Shown here: positions 8,245 through 16,767 of the stretch, piece after piece
Layout: every line of letters begins with the position of its first letter
Numbering within the stretch: position 1 is the stretch's first letter
Origin: SIG603 sp964370115
GTDB lineage: Bacteria; Bacillota; Clostridia; Oscillospirales; Acutalibacteraceae
Length of the DNA: 64,000 bases
NCBI GenBank assembly: GCA_964370115.1
Contig: CAYJIA010000003.1
Location: forward strand, 14,933 to 78,932
Direction of reading: 5' to 3'
The notes under the pieces: model-generated
Seen by the model: only the letters and a program-made list of their open reading frames with translations
The model's database searches: none
What the model was told of the DNA's origin: nothing
Position numbers and translations under genes: made by a program

Positions 8245-8373
8245 TTGACAAGTTTTAATGCACGTAATATAGTAAGCGTAAGTTACGTAATGACGTAATC
8301 GTGTCTATATTTTAATACGACAATTCGTAAATGTCAATATTATTTTACGATATTACGTATTTTTGTGTAGAAT
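8245..8373. promoter_or_regulatory. divergent promoters with repeated TACG/CGTA operator-like sites
   Basis: Minus promoter: TTGACA (8337-8332) and TAAAAT (8314-8309), 17 bases apart, for the three-gene operon. Plus promoter candidates for the repressor: TTACGA/TAGAAT (8345-8350, 8368-8373) and TTGACA/TATAGT (8245-8250, 8268-8273). Across and between them lie dyads built on TACG and CGTA: TTACGTAA (8283-8290), TACGA-CAAT-TCGTA (8316-8329) inside the minus promoter spacer, and TACG-ATATTA-CGTA (8346-8359) inside a plus promoter. This is the layout expected of a phage-type repressor controlling both directions. Confidence 0.6.
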
Positions 8374-8394
8374 TAATGAAAATGGGGGGATAAT

Positions 8395-8748
8395 ATGTCA
8401 CGGACATATGAAATTATTGCTGATTTATGCAGAAAAAAAGGGGTAAATATGACAAAAATGTGCAAAGAAAGCGGTGCACCGAGGGGGAGTATGACCGATT
8501 TGAAGAATGGGAGAATCGAGTCTTTATCGCTTGAAACGCTTCAGAAAATTGCAAGTTATTTTGGGGTAGACACAGATTATTTAGTAAAGGGGGCAAACAG
8601 CAGGAAAGAAATTTCAGACACAGAGCTAAAAATTGCACTTTTTGGTGGCGATATCGACGACAAGGCGTGGTGCGATGTAAAACAGTTTGTCGAGTTTGTT
8701 AGACAAAAATACAAATCAGGCGATGATAACGGGCACTTTAAAACATAA
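8395..8748 (+). CDS. XRE-family repressor, phage-type
   Basis: The 117-aa protein has an N-terminal helix-turn-helix of the XRE/Cro-CI type: IADLCRKKGVNMTKMCKESG (helices 1-2), then APRGSMTDLKNGRIESLSLE (recognition helix region), then ASYFGVDTDYLVKG. The tail of about 45 residues is charged and has no peptidase domain, so it is not a LexA-like self-cleaving repressor. It is divergent from the three phage-like genes and separated from them by repeated operator-like sequences; control of both promoters is inferred from this arrangement. Confidence 0.82.
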   Translation: MSRTYEIIADLCRKKGVNMTKMCKESGAPRGSMTDLKNGRIESLSLETLQKIASYFGVDTDYLVKGANSRKEISDTELKIALFGGDIDDKAWCDVKQFVEFVRQKYKSGDDNGHFKT

Positions 8749-8836
8749 TTTAAGTAGCGCAGTTTTTAAATTTAGTCTTTTTTTATAATCATTTTTGTGA
8801 TACAATTGCAGTATCAACTTGAAAAGGAAGAAAGAA

Positions 8837-9424
8837 ATGAATTTACCTAACAAACTGACAGTGCTTAGAATAGCTTTAGTACCTGCGTTTTGCTTTTTTT
8901 TACTGATGCCAAGTATTGGACATCATTACTTAATAGCACTAATAATATTTTCGATTACAGCCTATACGGATTATTTAGACGGGAAAATTGCAAGGCGGGA
9001 TAACCTAGTGACCGACTTCGGAAAAATAATGGATCCACTTGCCGACAAAATAATGGTAATGTCTGCTCTTATTTGCTTTGTCGCATTGGGGCTTACAAAT
9101 GTATGGTTTGTAATACTTATTTTGTTTAGAGAATTTGCAGTGACATCCATTAGGTTAGTTGCGTCAAGTGGTGGAAAAGTAATAGCTGCGAATATTTGGG
9201 GCAAGCTTAAAACAGTTTCTCAAATAATTGCAATTGTTGTAATTATCGCATTAGGTTACGTAGACGAAATGTCAGGGCGTGGAATGATAAGCCTTTTTGA
9301 GGGGCATGAGTTTGTTTTTTACATAATCGGTGAAGTGTTTATGTTTATTTCGGTCTTTACTTCTTTTTACTCAGGACTTATCTACGCAAAAGAAAACCGA
9401 GATATTTTAAAAAGAATGAAGTAA
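8837..9424 (+). CDS. pgsA: CDP-diacylglycerol--glycerol-3-phosphate 3-phosphatidyltransferase
   Basis: A 195-aa membrane protein with the CDP-alcohol phosphotransferase signature DG(x)2AR(x)8G(x)3D(x)3D, read here as YLDGKIARRDNLVTDFGKI followed by MDPLADK. It starts MNLPNKLTVLR, the usual PgsA N-terminus; AAGGAAG 7-10 bases upstream supports the ATG at 8837 over one at 8819. It makes phosphatidylglycerol phosphate, the first step of anionic phospholipid synthesis. An extended -10 (TG-A-TACAAT, ending at 8806) precedes it. In many Firmicutes pgsA lies near rimO, but here it heads a run with yihY. Confidence 0.93.
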   Translation: MNLPNKLTVLRIALVPAFCFFLLMPSIGHHYLIALIIFSITAYTDYLDGKIARRDNLVTDFGKIMDPLADKIMVMSALICFVALGLTNVWFVILILFREFAVTSIRLVASSGGKVIAANIWGKLKTVSQIIAIVVIIALGYVDEMSGRGMISLFEGHEFVFYIIGEVFMFISVFTSFYSGLIYAKENRDILKRMK

Positions 9425-9439
9425 GTCGGAGGGCTCACA

Positions 9440-10276
9440 GTGGTAAAAAAGATTATAGGGAATGTGCAGTGGTTTTTAAATAAAAATGAAAAAGACAGTT
9501 TAGAGACTTTTTCTGCGCATGTGTCGTATTTTATGATAATTTCTTTTATACCGTTTGTACTGTTTTTTTTATCAATCTTACATGTGATAAATGTAAACGG
9601 TGAAAATTTGCTTTTGCTTGTAATAGAGCTATTGCCAAGCGATGTTGCAGGAGTTTTTAGCGAGGCGCTGGGCATAGTGGGCGAGCCAATAGCGATATTG
9701 TCAATATCGGCGCTTACCTGCATTTGGTCGTCGTCAAAAGCTATGCTAGCGCTTTTAAAAGGGCTTAATGTCATATTTGATGTAAACGAAACAAGAAATT
9801 TTATAAGGCTTAGAATAGCGGCGATATTATACACATTTGTGTTTATCGCAGTGCTTGCGGCAACTACGATATTGCTTTTAATAGGTAGTGCTGTGTATCA
9901 AAATGTCTTTGATTATTTTAATATAAATATTTCGTTAAATTTTTTGGGGTTTAAATGGGTGATAGGCGTGGTTATTTTAGCCGTGTTTTTTACATGTCTT
10001 TATAAACTGCTAGTGCAAAAGTCTAAAATTAGCCTTAAAAATTGTTTTTTTGGTGCAGTTTTGGCATCTTTTGGCTGGGCAGCGTTTTCGACAGTATTTT
10101 CTTTTGCCGTAGAAAACTTTATTGACTACTCGGTAATATACGGAACGCTTGCCTCTCTTATAGCACTGATGTTTTGGCTTTTTATCTGCGTTTATATCTT
10201 GCTTTTTGGTGCACAGTTTGCCGTTTGGCTTCAAAATAGAAAAGAAATTAATAAATCTTTGGAGGGTGAAATATGA
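9440..10276 (+). CDS. YihY/BrkB family inner-membrane protein
   Basis: This 278-aa protein has about six membrane segments and the YihY pattern: DSLETFSAHVSYFMIISFIP near residue 17, SSKAMLALLKGLNVIFDV near 95 and GALVLA-like FGAVLASFGWAAFS near 203. The family was once called ribonuclease BN but has no nuclease function; its role in the envelope is unknown. GTG start at 9440 preceded by GGAGGG. The stop overlaps the next ATG (ATGA), so translation with the downstream TIM-barrel gene is coupled. Confidence 0.85.
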   Translation: MVKKIIGNVQWFLNKNEKDSLETFSAHVSYFMIISFIPFVLFFLSILHVINVNGENLLLLVIELLPSDVAGVFSEALGIVGEPIAILSISALTCIWSSSKAMLALLKGLNVIFDVNETRNFIRLRIAAILYTFVFIAVLAATTILLLIGSAVYQNVFDYFNINISLNFLGFKWVIGVVILAVFFTCLYKLLVQKSKISLKNCFFGAVLASFGWAAFSTVFSFAVENFIDYSVIYGTLASLIALMFWLFICVYILLFGAQFAVWLQNRKEINKSLEGEI

Positions 10277-11100
10277 TAGTTGGTGTTCAAATTTTTGGCT
10301 GTATGAAAGATTTTAGAAAAAATCCTAAAGAGTTTTGTATGGCTTTGCGTGACGCGGGAATTTTACAAGTAGAGCCTTGCATACTTTTTGACGAGCCTGA
10401 AGAATTTAGGCAAAAAGCGATAGATGCTGGAAACGACTTTTTTGCAGGACTTCCCGATTTACTGTGGCTACCGCACGAGGTAGAGGGTTTTTCAAAAATG
10501 CTTAAGGACTTAGGGATGTATTTAACAAGCGCACATTGCTTTTACTCTGATTTAGATAAATGTAAAGATAGTATGATAGAAACTGCGAAAAAATCTGGGA
10601 TTACATCCTATGTTTTTAATACCGCAGAATACGGATTTTCAGACAAAGAAAGCTTCGCTAAAGATATAAACGACTGTGCTATAGGTTTGGGGACAGAAAA
10701 AATTGAACTTTGGCTACATAATTTAGGCGAGGACTCAAAACAAAGGGTAGGGGACATAAGCCTTTATGAGTGGATAATAGACAACGCGCCGGAAATTTAT
10801 GCCCAACCCGACACGGGATGGCTATTGTATGGTGGTGTAGACCCTGCAAGCTTTGTGAATAAAAAAGCGGATAGAATAAGGGGTGTGCACTTTAAAGACT
10901 TAGTGCCAAACTTTAAAGAAAAAGAAGGAAACGAAATATTTGCAGTTTTGGGACAAGGCTGTGTAAATACAAAGACGGTGTTAAGCCTTGTAAAGCCTTA
11001 TATGTCGACAGTTATAGATCAAGATGCAAGTGATGGCGATTTTATTGAAGACTTAAAGAGAAGTGCTGTGTTTTTGCAGTATATGAGTAATATTATATAG
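10273..11100 (+). CDS. sugar phosphate isomerase/epimerase-type TIM-barrel protein
   Basis: A 275-aa protein of the xylose-isomerase-like TIM-barrel superfamily. Matching blocks are LQVEPCILFD near residue 37, TSAHCFYSD near 90, IELWLHNLGE near 142, YAQPDTGWLLYGG near 177, IRGVHFKDL near 205 and TVIDQDASDGD near 255; the Glu/His/Asp residues suit metal binding. The start overlaps yihY by 4 bases and a DUF896 gene follows after 8 bases. It is only distantly similar to the isomerase-like gene at 3717, so the two are not a recent duplication. Substrate unknown. Confidence 0.75.
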   Translation: MIVGVQIFGCMKDFRKNPKEFCMALRDAGILQVEPCILFDEPEEFRQKAIDAGNDFFAGLPDLLWLPHEVEGFSKMLKDLGMYLTSAHCFYSDLDKCKDSMIETAKKSGITSYVFNTAEYGFSDKESFAKDINDCAIGLGTEKIELWLHNLGEDSKQRVGDISLYEWIIDNAPEIYAQPDTGWLLYGGVDPASFVNKKADRIRGVHFKDLVPNFKEKEGNEIFAVLGQGCVNTKTVLSLVKPYMSTVIDQDASDGDFIEDLKRSAVFLQYMSNII

Positions 11101-11108
11101 GAGGAAAT

Positions 11109-11306
11109 ATGGAACAAAGTAAAATAGATAGAATTAATTATTTTGCCAGAGAGGCAAAAGTAAGAGAACTTACAGAAGAAGAGGCAAAAGAGAGACAAGA
11201 GCTAAGGCGTGAGTATATTTTAAGCGTCACGGGAAGTCTTAGAAACAACCTTGAAAACACATATCTAGTAGACGAAGATGGAAACAAGAAAAAGTTAAAG
11301 GAATAA
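11109..11306 (+). CDS. DUF896 domain-containing protein (YnzC-like)
   Basis: A 65-aa protein with the DUF896 pattern: KIDRINYFAREAKVRELTEE (residues 5-24), then AKERQELRREYI, a two-helix hairpin, followed by a disordered Lys-rich tail. YnzC-type proteins are small, cytoplasmic and in B. subtilis linked to the SOS region; no clear function is known. GGAGG precedes the ATG. It is packed between the isomerase-like and PHP genes (8- and 4-base gaps), so it belongs to that operon. Confidence 0.85.
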   Translation: MEQSKIDRINYFAREAKVRELTEEEAKERQELRREYILSVTGSLRNNLENTYLVDEDGNKKKLKE

Positions 11307-11310
11307 TAGA

Positions 11311-12003
11311 ATGTACTATAAATATGAATTTCACTGCCACGACAGGCTTTGCAGTGCCTGTGCAGAAAACACACCCGAAGAGATGGTAGACGCCTATGTA
11401 AAAAAAGGATATAGCGGAATGGTTTTTACAAATCATTTTTTAATGGGAAATCACTGCGTGCCAAGAAATTTATCTTGGATAGAAAAAATTGAATGTTATG
11501 AAAACGCATATTTAAGGGCAAAAAAACACGCGCCAAAAGACTTTACTGTGTTTTTTGGAATAGAGCATTATTATGGTGACGGAAAAGAAGTTTTGACCTA
11601 TGGAATTACACCAGAGTTTTTAAAGGCACACGAAAATATTCACCTAATGCCTTTAAAAGAATATGCAAAACTCGTAAGAGAAAATGGCGGATTTTTGTCA
11701 CAGGCGCATCCGTTTAGAAAAGCGGGATATATAAATCCAAATGTGATGCCACAAATAGACTGCCTAGATGCAATGGAGACGTTTAACTTTTTTACAAGCG
11801 AGAAAGACAATAAAGAGGGCGAAATTTTCGCAAAAAAATACGACATCTATCAGATGTCGGGCGGTGATATTCACAATGTAAGCGACCCTGTCGGGATGGC
11901 GGGTATGGCATTTGAAAAACCTATTTTAACAAGCGAAGAACTGGTAAAAGCGCTTAAAGAGAGAAAAGGCAAGCGCATTATAAACGGGGAAGTAGAAAGA
12001 TAA
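11311..12003 (+). CDS. PHP-domain metal-dependent phosphoesterase
   Basis: A 230-aa protein with the PHP metal-binding pattern: YEFHCHDRLC near residue 4, FTNHF near 38, FGIEHYYGD near 86, QAHPFR near 124 and SGGDIHN near 181. These His/Glu/Asp residues form the trinuclear site of PHP phosphatases. Such stand-alone proteins hydrolyse histidinol phosphate, nucleotide or oligonucleotide phosphates; the substrate cannot be told here. It starts 4 bases after the DUF896 gene and is followed, after 16 bases, by a beta-propeller gene. Confidence 0.82.
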   Translation: MYYKYEFHCHDRLCSACAENTPEEMVDAYVKKGYSGMVFTNHFLMGNHCVPRNLSWIEKIECYENAYLRAKKHAPKDFTVFFGIEHYYGDGKEVLTYGITPEFLKAHENIHLMPLKEYAKLVRENGGFLSQAHPFRKAGYINPNVMPQIDCLDAMETFNFFTSEKDNKEGEIFAKKYDIYQMSGGDIHNVSDPVGMAGMAFEKPILTSEELVKALKERKGKRIINGEVER

Positions 12004-12019
12004 ATTCGGAGGGGTTTTT

Positions 12020-12892
12020 ATGGCTTATGACAGCAGAGAAAACGATAAATCGACTATACACATTTACGATTTAGAGACAGGCGAAATTTGCGATGTGATT
12101 AAATTTGACTACCTAGTAGAGGCTCCAAACTGGTCGGTCGACGGCAAAAGTTTAGTATATAACAGCAAGGGAAAAATCTATAATCTTGATATAAAAACTA
12201 AAGAAATAACTGTAATTGATACAGGGCTTTGCGACAACTGTAATAACGACCATGTTTTGTCATCAGATGGAAAATCCATTGCCGTTTCGCATATGACAAA
12301 AGAAGACGGACAGTCAAGGATTTATATATGTCCGTTTGAAAAGCCACAAGAGGTAAGGCTGATTACGCCTATAGGCTGGAGCTTTTTACACGGCTGGTCA
12401 CCCGACATGAAAACACTTTGTTATTGTGCAAAAAGAGGCGATAGGTTTAATGTGTTTACTATTAAGGCAGACGGCAGTGAAGCGGAAGTGCGCCTTACCG
12501 ATATGCCGGCACAAGAGGACGGGCCTGAGTATTCGCCGTGCGGAAAATACATTTGGTTTAACTCTAACCGAAACGGTCTTATGCAAGCCTTTAGAATGAA
12601 TGCAGACGGAAGCGATGTAAAACAGATGACCTTTGATGAGGACAGAAATACATGGTTCCCACACGTGTCACCCGACGGCGAAAAAGTATTGATGATAGCC
12701 TACAAAAAAGGAGACCTAGAAACACATCAGCACGAACCACACAGAAATGTGGAGCTAAGAATAATGGACTCTAAAGGTGGGCAGCCAAAAACCTTGGTAA
12801 AACTATTCGGTGGACAAGGCACAATAAATGTAAACAGCTGGTCCCCATGCAGTAGAAAATTTGCATATGTGAGCTATGAAATTAATGAATAA
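12020..12892 (+). CDS. TolB-like PD40 beta-propeller protein
   Basis: The 290-aa protein is built from about six repeats of the PD40/WD40-like type, each with a 'WSpDGkxixy' core: APNWSVDGKSLVYNS, LSSDGKSIAVSHM, WSPDMKTLCYCAKRG, YSPCGKYIWFNSNRNG, VSPDGEKVLMIAY and WSPCSRKFAYVSY. There is no signal peptide, so it is probably cytoplasmic, unlike TolB. Relatives occur beside sugar-metabolism genes in Clostridia and may be oligogalacturonate-lyase-like or binding proteins. GGAGG lies 7 bases before the ATG. It is the last gene of the 8.8-12.9 kb run. Confidence 0.75.
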   Translation: MAYDSRENDKSTIHIYDLETGEICDVIKFDYLVEAPNWSVDGKSLVYNSKGKIYNLDIKTKEITVIDTGLCDNCNNDHVLSSDGKSIAVSHMTKEDGQSRIYICPFEKPQEVRLITPIGWSFLHGWSPDMKTLCYCAKRGDRFNVFTIKADGSEAEVRLTDMPAQEDGPEYSPCGKYIWFNSNRNGLMQAFRMNADGSDVKQMTFDEDRNTWFPHVSPDGEKVLMIAYKKGDLETHQHEPHRNVELRIMDSKGGQPKTLVKLFGGQGTINVNSWSPCSRKFAYVSYEINE

Positions 12893-13007
12893 TGAATAAT
12901 TAATAATGAATAATTGTGGTGAAAACGCCTGAGGCGTTTTTAAAATATAAGAATCGGGTGGATTCCACCCGATTTCACATTACTTATTAACTATTAACTA
13001 TTAATTA
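12893..13007. terminator. two terminator-like hairpins in an AT-rich intergenic spacer
   Basis: AAAACGCC-TGA-GGCGTTTT (12922-12940) followed by TAAAAT is a terminator for the plus-strand run. AATCGGGTGG-ATT-CCACCCGATT (12952-12974) is a second hairpin that can serve the convergent rsmI. Both are bracketed by TAATGAATAATTAATAATG-type and TTATTAACTATTAACTATT-type tracts, the same AT-rich flanks seen at 33541-33660 and 51590-51609. Confidence 0.65.
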
Positions 13008-13859
13008 TTAACTATCCATCACTAACCTATAAATCTCATTTTTCTTGATTTTAGTAAAAGCGGCGGCGGATTTTGCGGCTTCGGTTTTTGACATTCCGTT
13101 TTCTATGTTTTCAAGGGCAATTTTCACTGCGTCTTCTAGGGTGTAGGCGTCGCTTGTTTCGTCCTTTGACTTTCCCTCTAAAACCAATACAAATTCGCCT
13201 TTTGGCGGATTTTCACTGTAAAACTCCACGGCAGTTTTTAGACTGGTTCTGAAAACTTGTTCGTGGATTTTGCTTATTTCTTTTACTAGGCTTATCTTCC
13301 TGTCGCCTAAAGTTTCAAGAAAATCCTTTAAAGTCGACAAGAGTTTGTGCGGTGCTTCGTAAAAAATCATGGTGCGGGTTTCGTTTTCGATCTCGCTTAA
13401 ATGCTTTCGTCTATTTCTTTTGTTCATGCTTAAAAAGCCCTCAAAGCAAAATCTACCCGTGGTGAGCCCCGACACGGCAAGTGCGCATACAAAGGCGCTA
13501 GGGCCCGGTATAGCAATGGTTTTAATCCCTTTTTCGGCACATTGCATGACCAATAGCTCTCCAGGGTCAGATACCGCCGGCATTCCTGCATCAGAGACTA
13601 GCGCGCAGCTTTCACCAGACAGAAGTCTATCGCAAATGTAGTCACCTTTTTGCATTTTGTTATGCTCAAAATAGCTTATTAGCGGTTTTTTTATCCCAAA
13701 ATGGTTGAGCAGTTTTACGCTGACTCTTGTGTCCTCTGCTGCTATGAAGTCCACCTGCTCTAAAATCGACACCGCCCTTGGCGAAAAGTCCGACAAGTTA
13801 CCTATTGGTGTCGCAACTATATAAAGAGTGCCTTTTTCTATTTTGTTTTTTTCACTCAT
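13008..13859 (-). CDS. rsmI: 16S rRNA (cytidine(1402)-2'-O)-methyltransferase
   Basis: A 283-aa tetrapyrrole-methylase-fold protein with the RsmI hallmarks GTLYIVATPIGNLSDFSPRA at the start, FIAAEDTRVSVKLL near residue 40, LVSDAGMPAVSDPGE near 90, PGPSAFVCALAVSG near 118 and IFYEAPHKL near 165. It methylates the ribose of C1402 in the 30S P-site, using SAM. The start overlaps the stop of trmN6 by 4 bases, a common Firmicute arrangement (yabB-yazA-yabC region), so the two are translated together. Length is typical. Confidence 0.95.
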   Translation of the reverse strand: MSEKNKIEKGTLYIVATPIGNLSDFSPRAVSILEQVDFIAAEDTRVSVKLLNHFGIKKPLISYFEHNKMQKGDYICDRLLSGESCALVSDAGMPAVSDPGELLVMQCAEKGIKTIAIPGPSAFVCALAVSGLTTGRFCFEGFLSMNKRNRRKHLSEIENETRTMIFYEAPHKLLSTLKDFLETLGDRKISLVKEISKIHEQVFRTSLKTAVEFYSENPPKGEFVLVLEGKSKDETSDAYTLEDAVKIALENIENGMSKTEAAKSAAAFTKIKKNEIYRLVMDS

Positions 13860-14593
13860 TGTTCGTTCTCCTTATAATTTCCGTAAATTTCTAGCATTTC
13901 GGAAGAAAACTCACCGTCTTCTTCTATAAACAATGTTGGCTCTATCACAAGACCTGTGTTTGAGCCACTTTTGCACTCTAGCAAAAATAGAAACGGCGCC
14001 TTGTCTTTTCTTTGTTGTACAAGCCTAAGCCTTTTTGGCTCTAGCTTGTGCTCTTTAAATATGCACATGATATCGCTTAGTCTTTCGGGTCTTTGGCAAA
14101 TGCAAAGCCTACCGCCAAATTTTAGGGCATATCGTGCCGCTTTTGCAAGCTCGTCTATACTGAGCTCGTCCTCGTGTCTTGCAAGCCTTAGGTTTTCCAC
14201 TTTGTTTTTAAGCCCTGCGCCCTTTGCCTTATAGGGTGGATTGCAGGAGATTAAATCGAAACTGCCAGACTTTAGGTAGCTTTTATAATCATTAATATTT
14301 GCATTAAGCAAATCAATATTTTCTATTTTGTTTTCGGAGATAGAAAGCCTAGCCTGCTCGTATGCAAGCTTTTGTAGCTCTATTGCCGTTATATGCTTTG
14401 GTTTATATCTAATATGCCAAATAAATGGAATTGTACCACAACCAGTGCCAAAATCTGCACAAATATCCTTATGTCTTGGTGCACAGAAGTTTGCAAGCAG
14501 TATGGTATCGGTATTAAAAGTATGTTCCTTTGTGACAAATATTTTATGGTTTTTTCCAAGCGGTTCCCATTTACCGTTTATGTTATTTTCCAT
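13856..14593 (-). CDS. trmN6: tRNA1(Val) (adenine(37)-N6)-methyltransferase (YfiC/YabB-like)
   Basis: The 245-aa protein has a Rossmann methyltransferase fold: DFGTGCGTIPFI (SAM motif I, near residue 44), AIELQKLAYEQA (motif II) and SCNPPYKAKGAG near residue 115, the NPPY catalytic motif of amino-group methyltransferases. This matches YfiC/YabB proteins, which methylate A37 of tRNA1-Val. The 4-base overlap with rsmI supports a translation-related role. GAGGG precedes the ATG. Exact tRNA target is assumed from the family. Confidence 0.87.
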   Translation of the reverse strand: MENNINGKWEPLGKNHKIFVTKEHTFNTDTILLANFCAPRHKDICADFGTGCGTIPFIWHIRYKPKHITAIELQKLAYEQARLSISENKIENIDLLNANINDYKSYLKSGSFDLISCNPPYKAKGAGLKNKVENLRLARHEDELSIDELAKAARYALKFGGRLCICQRPERLSDIMCIFKEHKLEPKRLRLVQQRKDKAPFLFLLECKSGSNTGLVIEPTLFIEEDGEFSSEMLEIYGNYKENEQ

Positions 14594-14613
14594 GTGAAAT
14601 CCCTCTATTTACT

Positions 14614-14650
14614 AAAAAATAAAGAGGTGGTGAAACTTGTCCACAACCTC
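14614..14650 (-). terminator. terminator downstream of the ferredoxin gene
   Basis: On the minus strand GAGGTTGTG (14650-14642) pairs with CACCACCTC (14632-14624) with one mismatch, followed by TTTATTTTTTAG. It lies between ferredoxin and trmN6, giving the ferredoxin its own transcript. Confidence 0.65.
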
Positions 14651-14673
14651 CTTAATTTTTCTAATTTTTAAAA

Positions 14674-14844
14674 TTAGCCGGCTGTTATAGCCTCTACTGG
14701 ACATGAACCCTCACATGCGCCACAATCAACACAAGAATCTGCATTGATTTCGTATTTACCTGCGCCTTCTGCGATTGCGCCTACTGGACATTCTGCCTCA
14801 CATGCGCCGCAAGAAATGCAAGCTTCACCTATTACATATGCCAT
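14674..14844 (-). CDS. 2[4Fe-4S] ferredoxin, clostridial type
   Basis: A 56-aa gene, short enough to be missed by length filters. It reads MAYVIGEACISCGACEAECP ... and later SCVDCGACEGSCPVEAI, i.e. two CxxCxxCxxxCP motifs, each binding one [4Fe-4S] cluster, arranged as in Clostridium pasteurianum-type ferredoxin (about 55 aa). GGAGGTG precedes two consecutive ATGs; the second (14844) is used because relatives begin MAY. It is a low-potential electron carrier for anaerobic redox enzymes. It has its own terminator and no adjacent redox partner. Confidence 0.95.
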   Translation of the reverse strand: MAYVIGEACISCGACEAECPVGAIAEGAGKYEINADSCVDCGACEGSCPVEAITAG

Positions 14845-14940
14845 CATGAACACCTCCGTTAAATTAATTTATAAAAATGTAAAAACAAATTTATACTGTT
14901 ATTGTACCACAAAATAACAAAATTTCAAGAAAAATTTATC

Positions 14941-16758
14941 TTATTGGTTCAAAATTTTTACAGCAGCCTCTTTTTCAAACTGCTTATTATAAAGGTCTGC
15001 GTAATATCCCTTTTGTGAAAGTAGCTCTTTGTGGGTACCTCGCTCTATAATTTTACCTGCTTTAACTACCAAAATTATATCCGCTTTTCTGATGGTTGAA
15101 AGTCTGTGTGCTATGAGGAAAGAAGTTCTTGAGCCAAGCATTGTTTGTATTGCCTCTTGAATTAACTGCTCTGTCTTTGTGTCTATCGAGGCGGTGGCCT
15201 CGTCTAGCACGAATATTGCAGGGTTTGAAAGTATTGCCCTTGCAAAAGAGATAAGCTGTTTTTCTCCTGTCGAGAGCTGGTCTCCGCCTTCGCCTACTTC
15301 GCTGTCATATCCGTGCTCCATTCGCATAATTGTTTCATGCACGCTGACAAGCTTTGCAGCCGCTATTATTTCCTCGTCTGTCGCGTCTAGTTTTCCGTAT
15401 CTTATATTTTCTTTTACAGAACCTGAGAACAGGTGAGGGGTTTGCAGTACATAGCCTATGTTGCTGTGTAGCCACAAAGTACTTCTCTCTTTATAGTCTA
15501 CACCGTCAATTAAAACCCTACCGCCTGTCGGCTCAAAAAATCTACATGCTAGGTTTACTAAAGTAGACTTGCCAGCGCCTGTCTCACCGACTATTGCGAC
15601 GGTTGTGCCTTTTGGTACGTCTAAATTAAAGTTTTCAAGTACGTTTTCTGTGCCGTCAGAGTACATAAACGTAACGTCATCAAATGTTATATGTCCGTCT
15701 ATAGGCTCCCAACTTTCTTTTTTTGGATTAAACACATCGCCGTATTTAGCTTTTACTTCATCGCTGTCGTCAACTTGAGGTTTTAGTTCTAAAATATAAT
15801 TACAACGCTCTATGTTAACCTGAGTTGCAATAAAGTTTGAAAGCGTTCTAGCAAGCTGTTGTACGGGGTCTGCAATGACCAGTGCGTAGTTTATAAAAAT
15901 TGTGAGCTGTGCCACGTCTATCCAGTCGTTTATTACCATGTTACCGCCAGAAGTTAAAATAAAAGCTACGGCAAGCGAGGTTATAAAGGCAACTAAAGGA
16001 ATATAAATAGCATTTAGTTTAATGGCTCTCTTAGATGTAAATTTCATTTTGTCAGAGACAGCCTCAAAACTTCTTAGGTTTTTGTCTTCTATTACCAAGG
16101 TTTTAGAGGTTTTTGCACCGCTTATCCCTTCGTTATAGGTTCTTGTCATTTCTGCATTTACTTTTCTTACTTCGCGGTTAGTTTTTAATATTTTTCTTTG
16201 AAAAATAAAGGTCAAAACTCCTACTACTGGGATTATTGCGATTATCCAAACCGCAAGTTTAATGTTTACAAAGCACATTACGGTTATGTAGCCTATGATT
16301 GCCGTGCCGCTCCACGCAATATCTACAAGGCTCCAAGCAAAGACAGAGCCTATTTTATTGGTGTCACTCATGACCCTTGCCATTATTGTTCCGACAGGTG
16401 TCGTGTTGTAGTAGTCGAAGCTTAAAGTTTGAAGATGCTCGAACATTGCCTTTTTCATGTCACGGCTTATGTACATTTCAACTTTAAGTGCAAGTCTTGC
16501 AAGACCTATGGTGCTAAGGCCTTGTATGAGGACTATAACGACACATAAAAGTACAAAGGACCAGATGCCGTCGGTGGTTTTTGGTTCTATAAAATTACCT
16601 ACGGCAAAACCCGAGAGCAGTGGGATTACTGTGTCGGATATCGCAACCACTATCATCAAAGCCGAAAGCAAAATGATTTTGCCCCAGTATGGCCTTATAA
16701 AAGGCATAAGTTTTTTCCAAGTGGTAAGAGAAGAACCTTTTATTTGGTTTTCATCCAT
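14941..16758 (-). CDS. ABC exporter half-transporter, canonical NBD (BmrD-like)
   Basis: A 605-aa protein with six membrane helices (about residues 20-310) and a C-terminal nucleotide-binding domain: Walker A GETGAGKST near residue 385, signature LSTGEKQLISFARA and Walker B IFVLDEATASID with the catalytic Glu present. Its partner (next gene upstream) has Asp at that position, so the two form an asymmetric heterodimer like BmrC/BmrD or TM287/288. The signature LSTGE here departs from LSGGQ, as expected for the degenerate ATP site. Likely drug or lipid export; the substrate is unknown. It starts 9 bases after its partner. Confidence 0.9.
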   Translation of the reverse strand: MDENQIKGSSLTTWKKLMPFIRPYWGKIILLSALMIVVAISDTVIPLLSGFAVGNFIEPKTTDGIWSFVLLCVVIVLIQGLSTIGLARLALKVEMYISRDMKKAMFEHLQTLSFDYYNTTPVGTIMARVMSDTNKIGSVFAWSLVDIAWSGTAIIGYITVMCFVNIKLAVWIIAIIPVVGVLTFIFQRKILKTNREVRKVNAEMTRTYNEGISGAKTSKTLVIEDKNLRSFEAVSDKMKFTSKRAIKLNAIYIPLVAFITSLAVAFILTSGGNMVINDWIDVAQLTIFINYALVIADPVQQLARTLSNFIATQVNIERCNYILELKPQVDDSDEVKAKYGDVFNPKKESWEPIDGHITFDDVTFMYSDGTENVLENFNLDVPKGTTVAIVGETGAGKSTLVNLACRFFEPTGGRVLIDGVDYKERSTLWLHSNIGYVLQTPHLFSGSVKENIRYGKLDATDEEIIAAAKLVSVHETIMRMEHGYDSEVGEGGDQLSTGEKQLISFARAILSNPAIFVLDEATASIDTKTEQLIQEAIQTMLGSRTSFLIAHRLSTIRKADIILVVKAGKIIERGTHKELLSQKGYYADLYNKQFEKEAAVKILNQ

Positions 16759-16767
16759 ATTTGCCTC

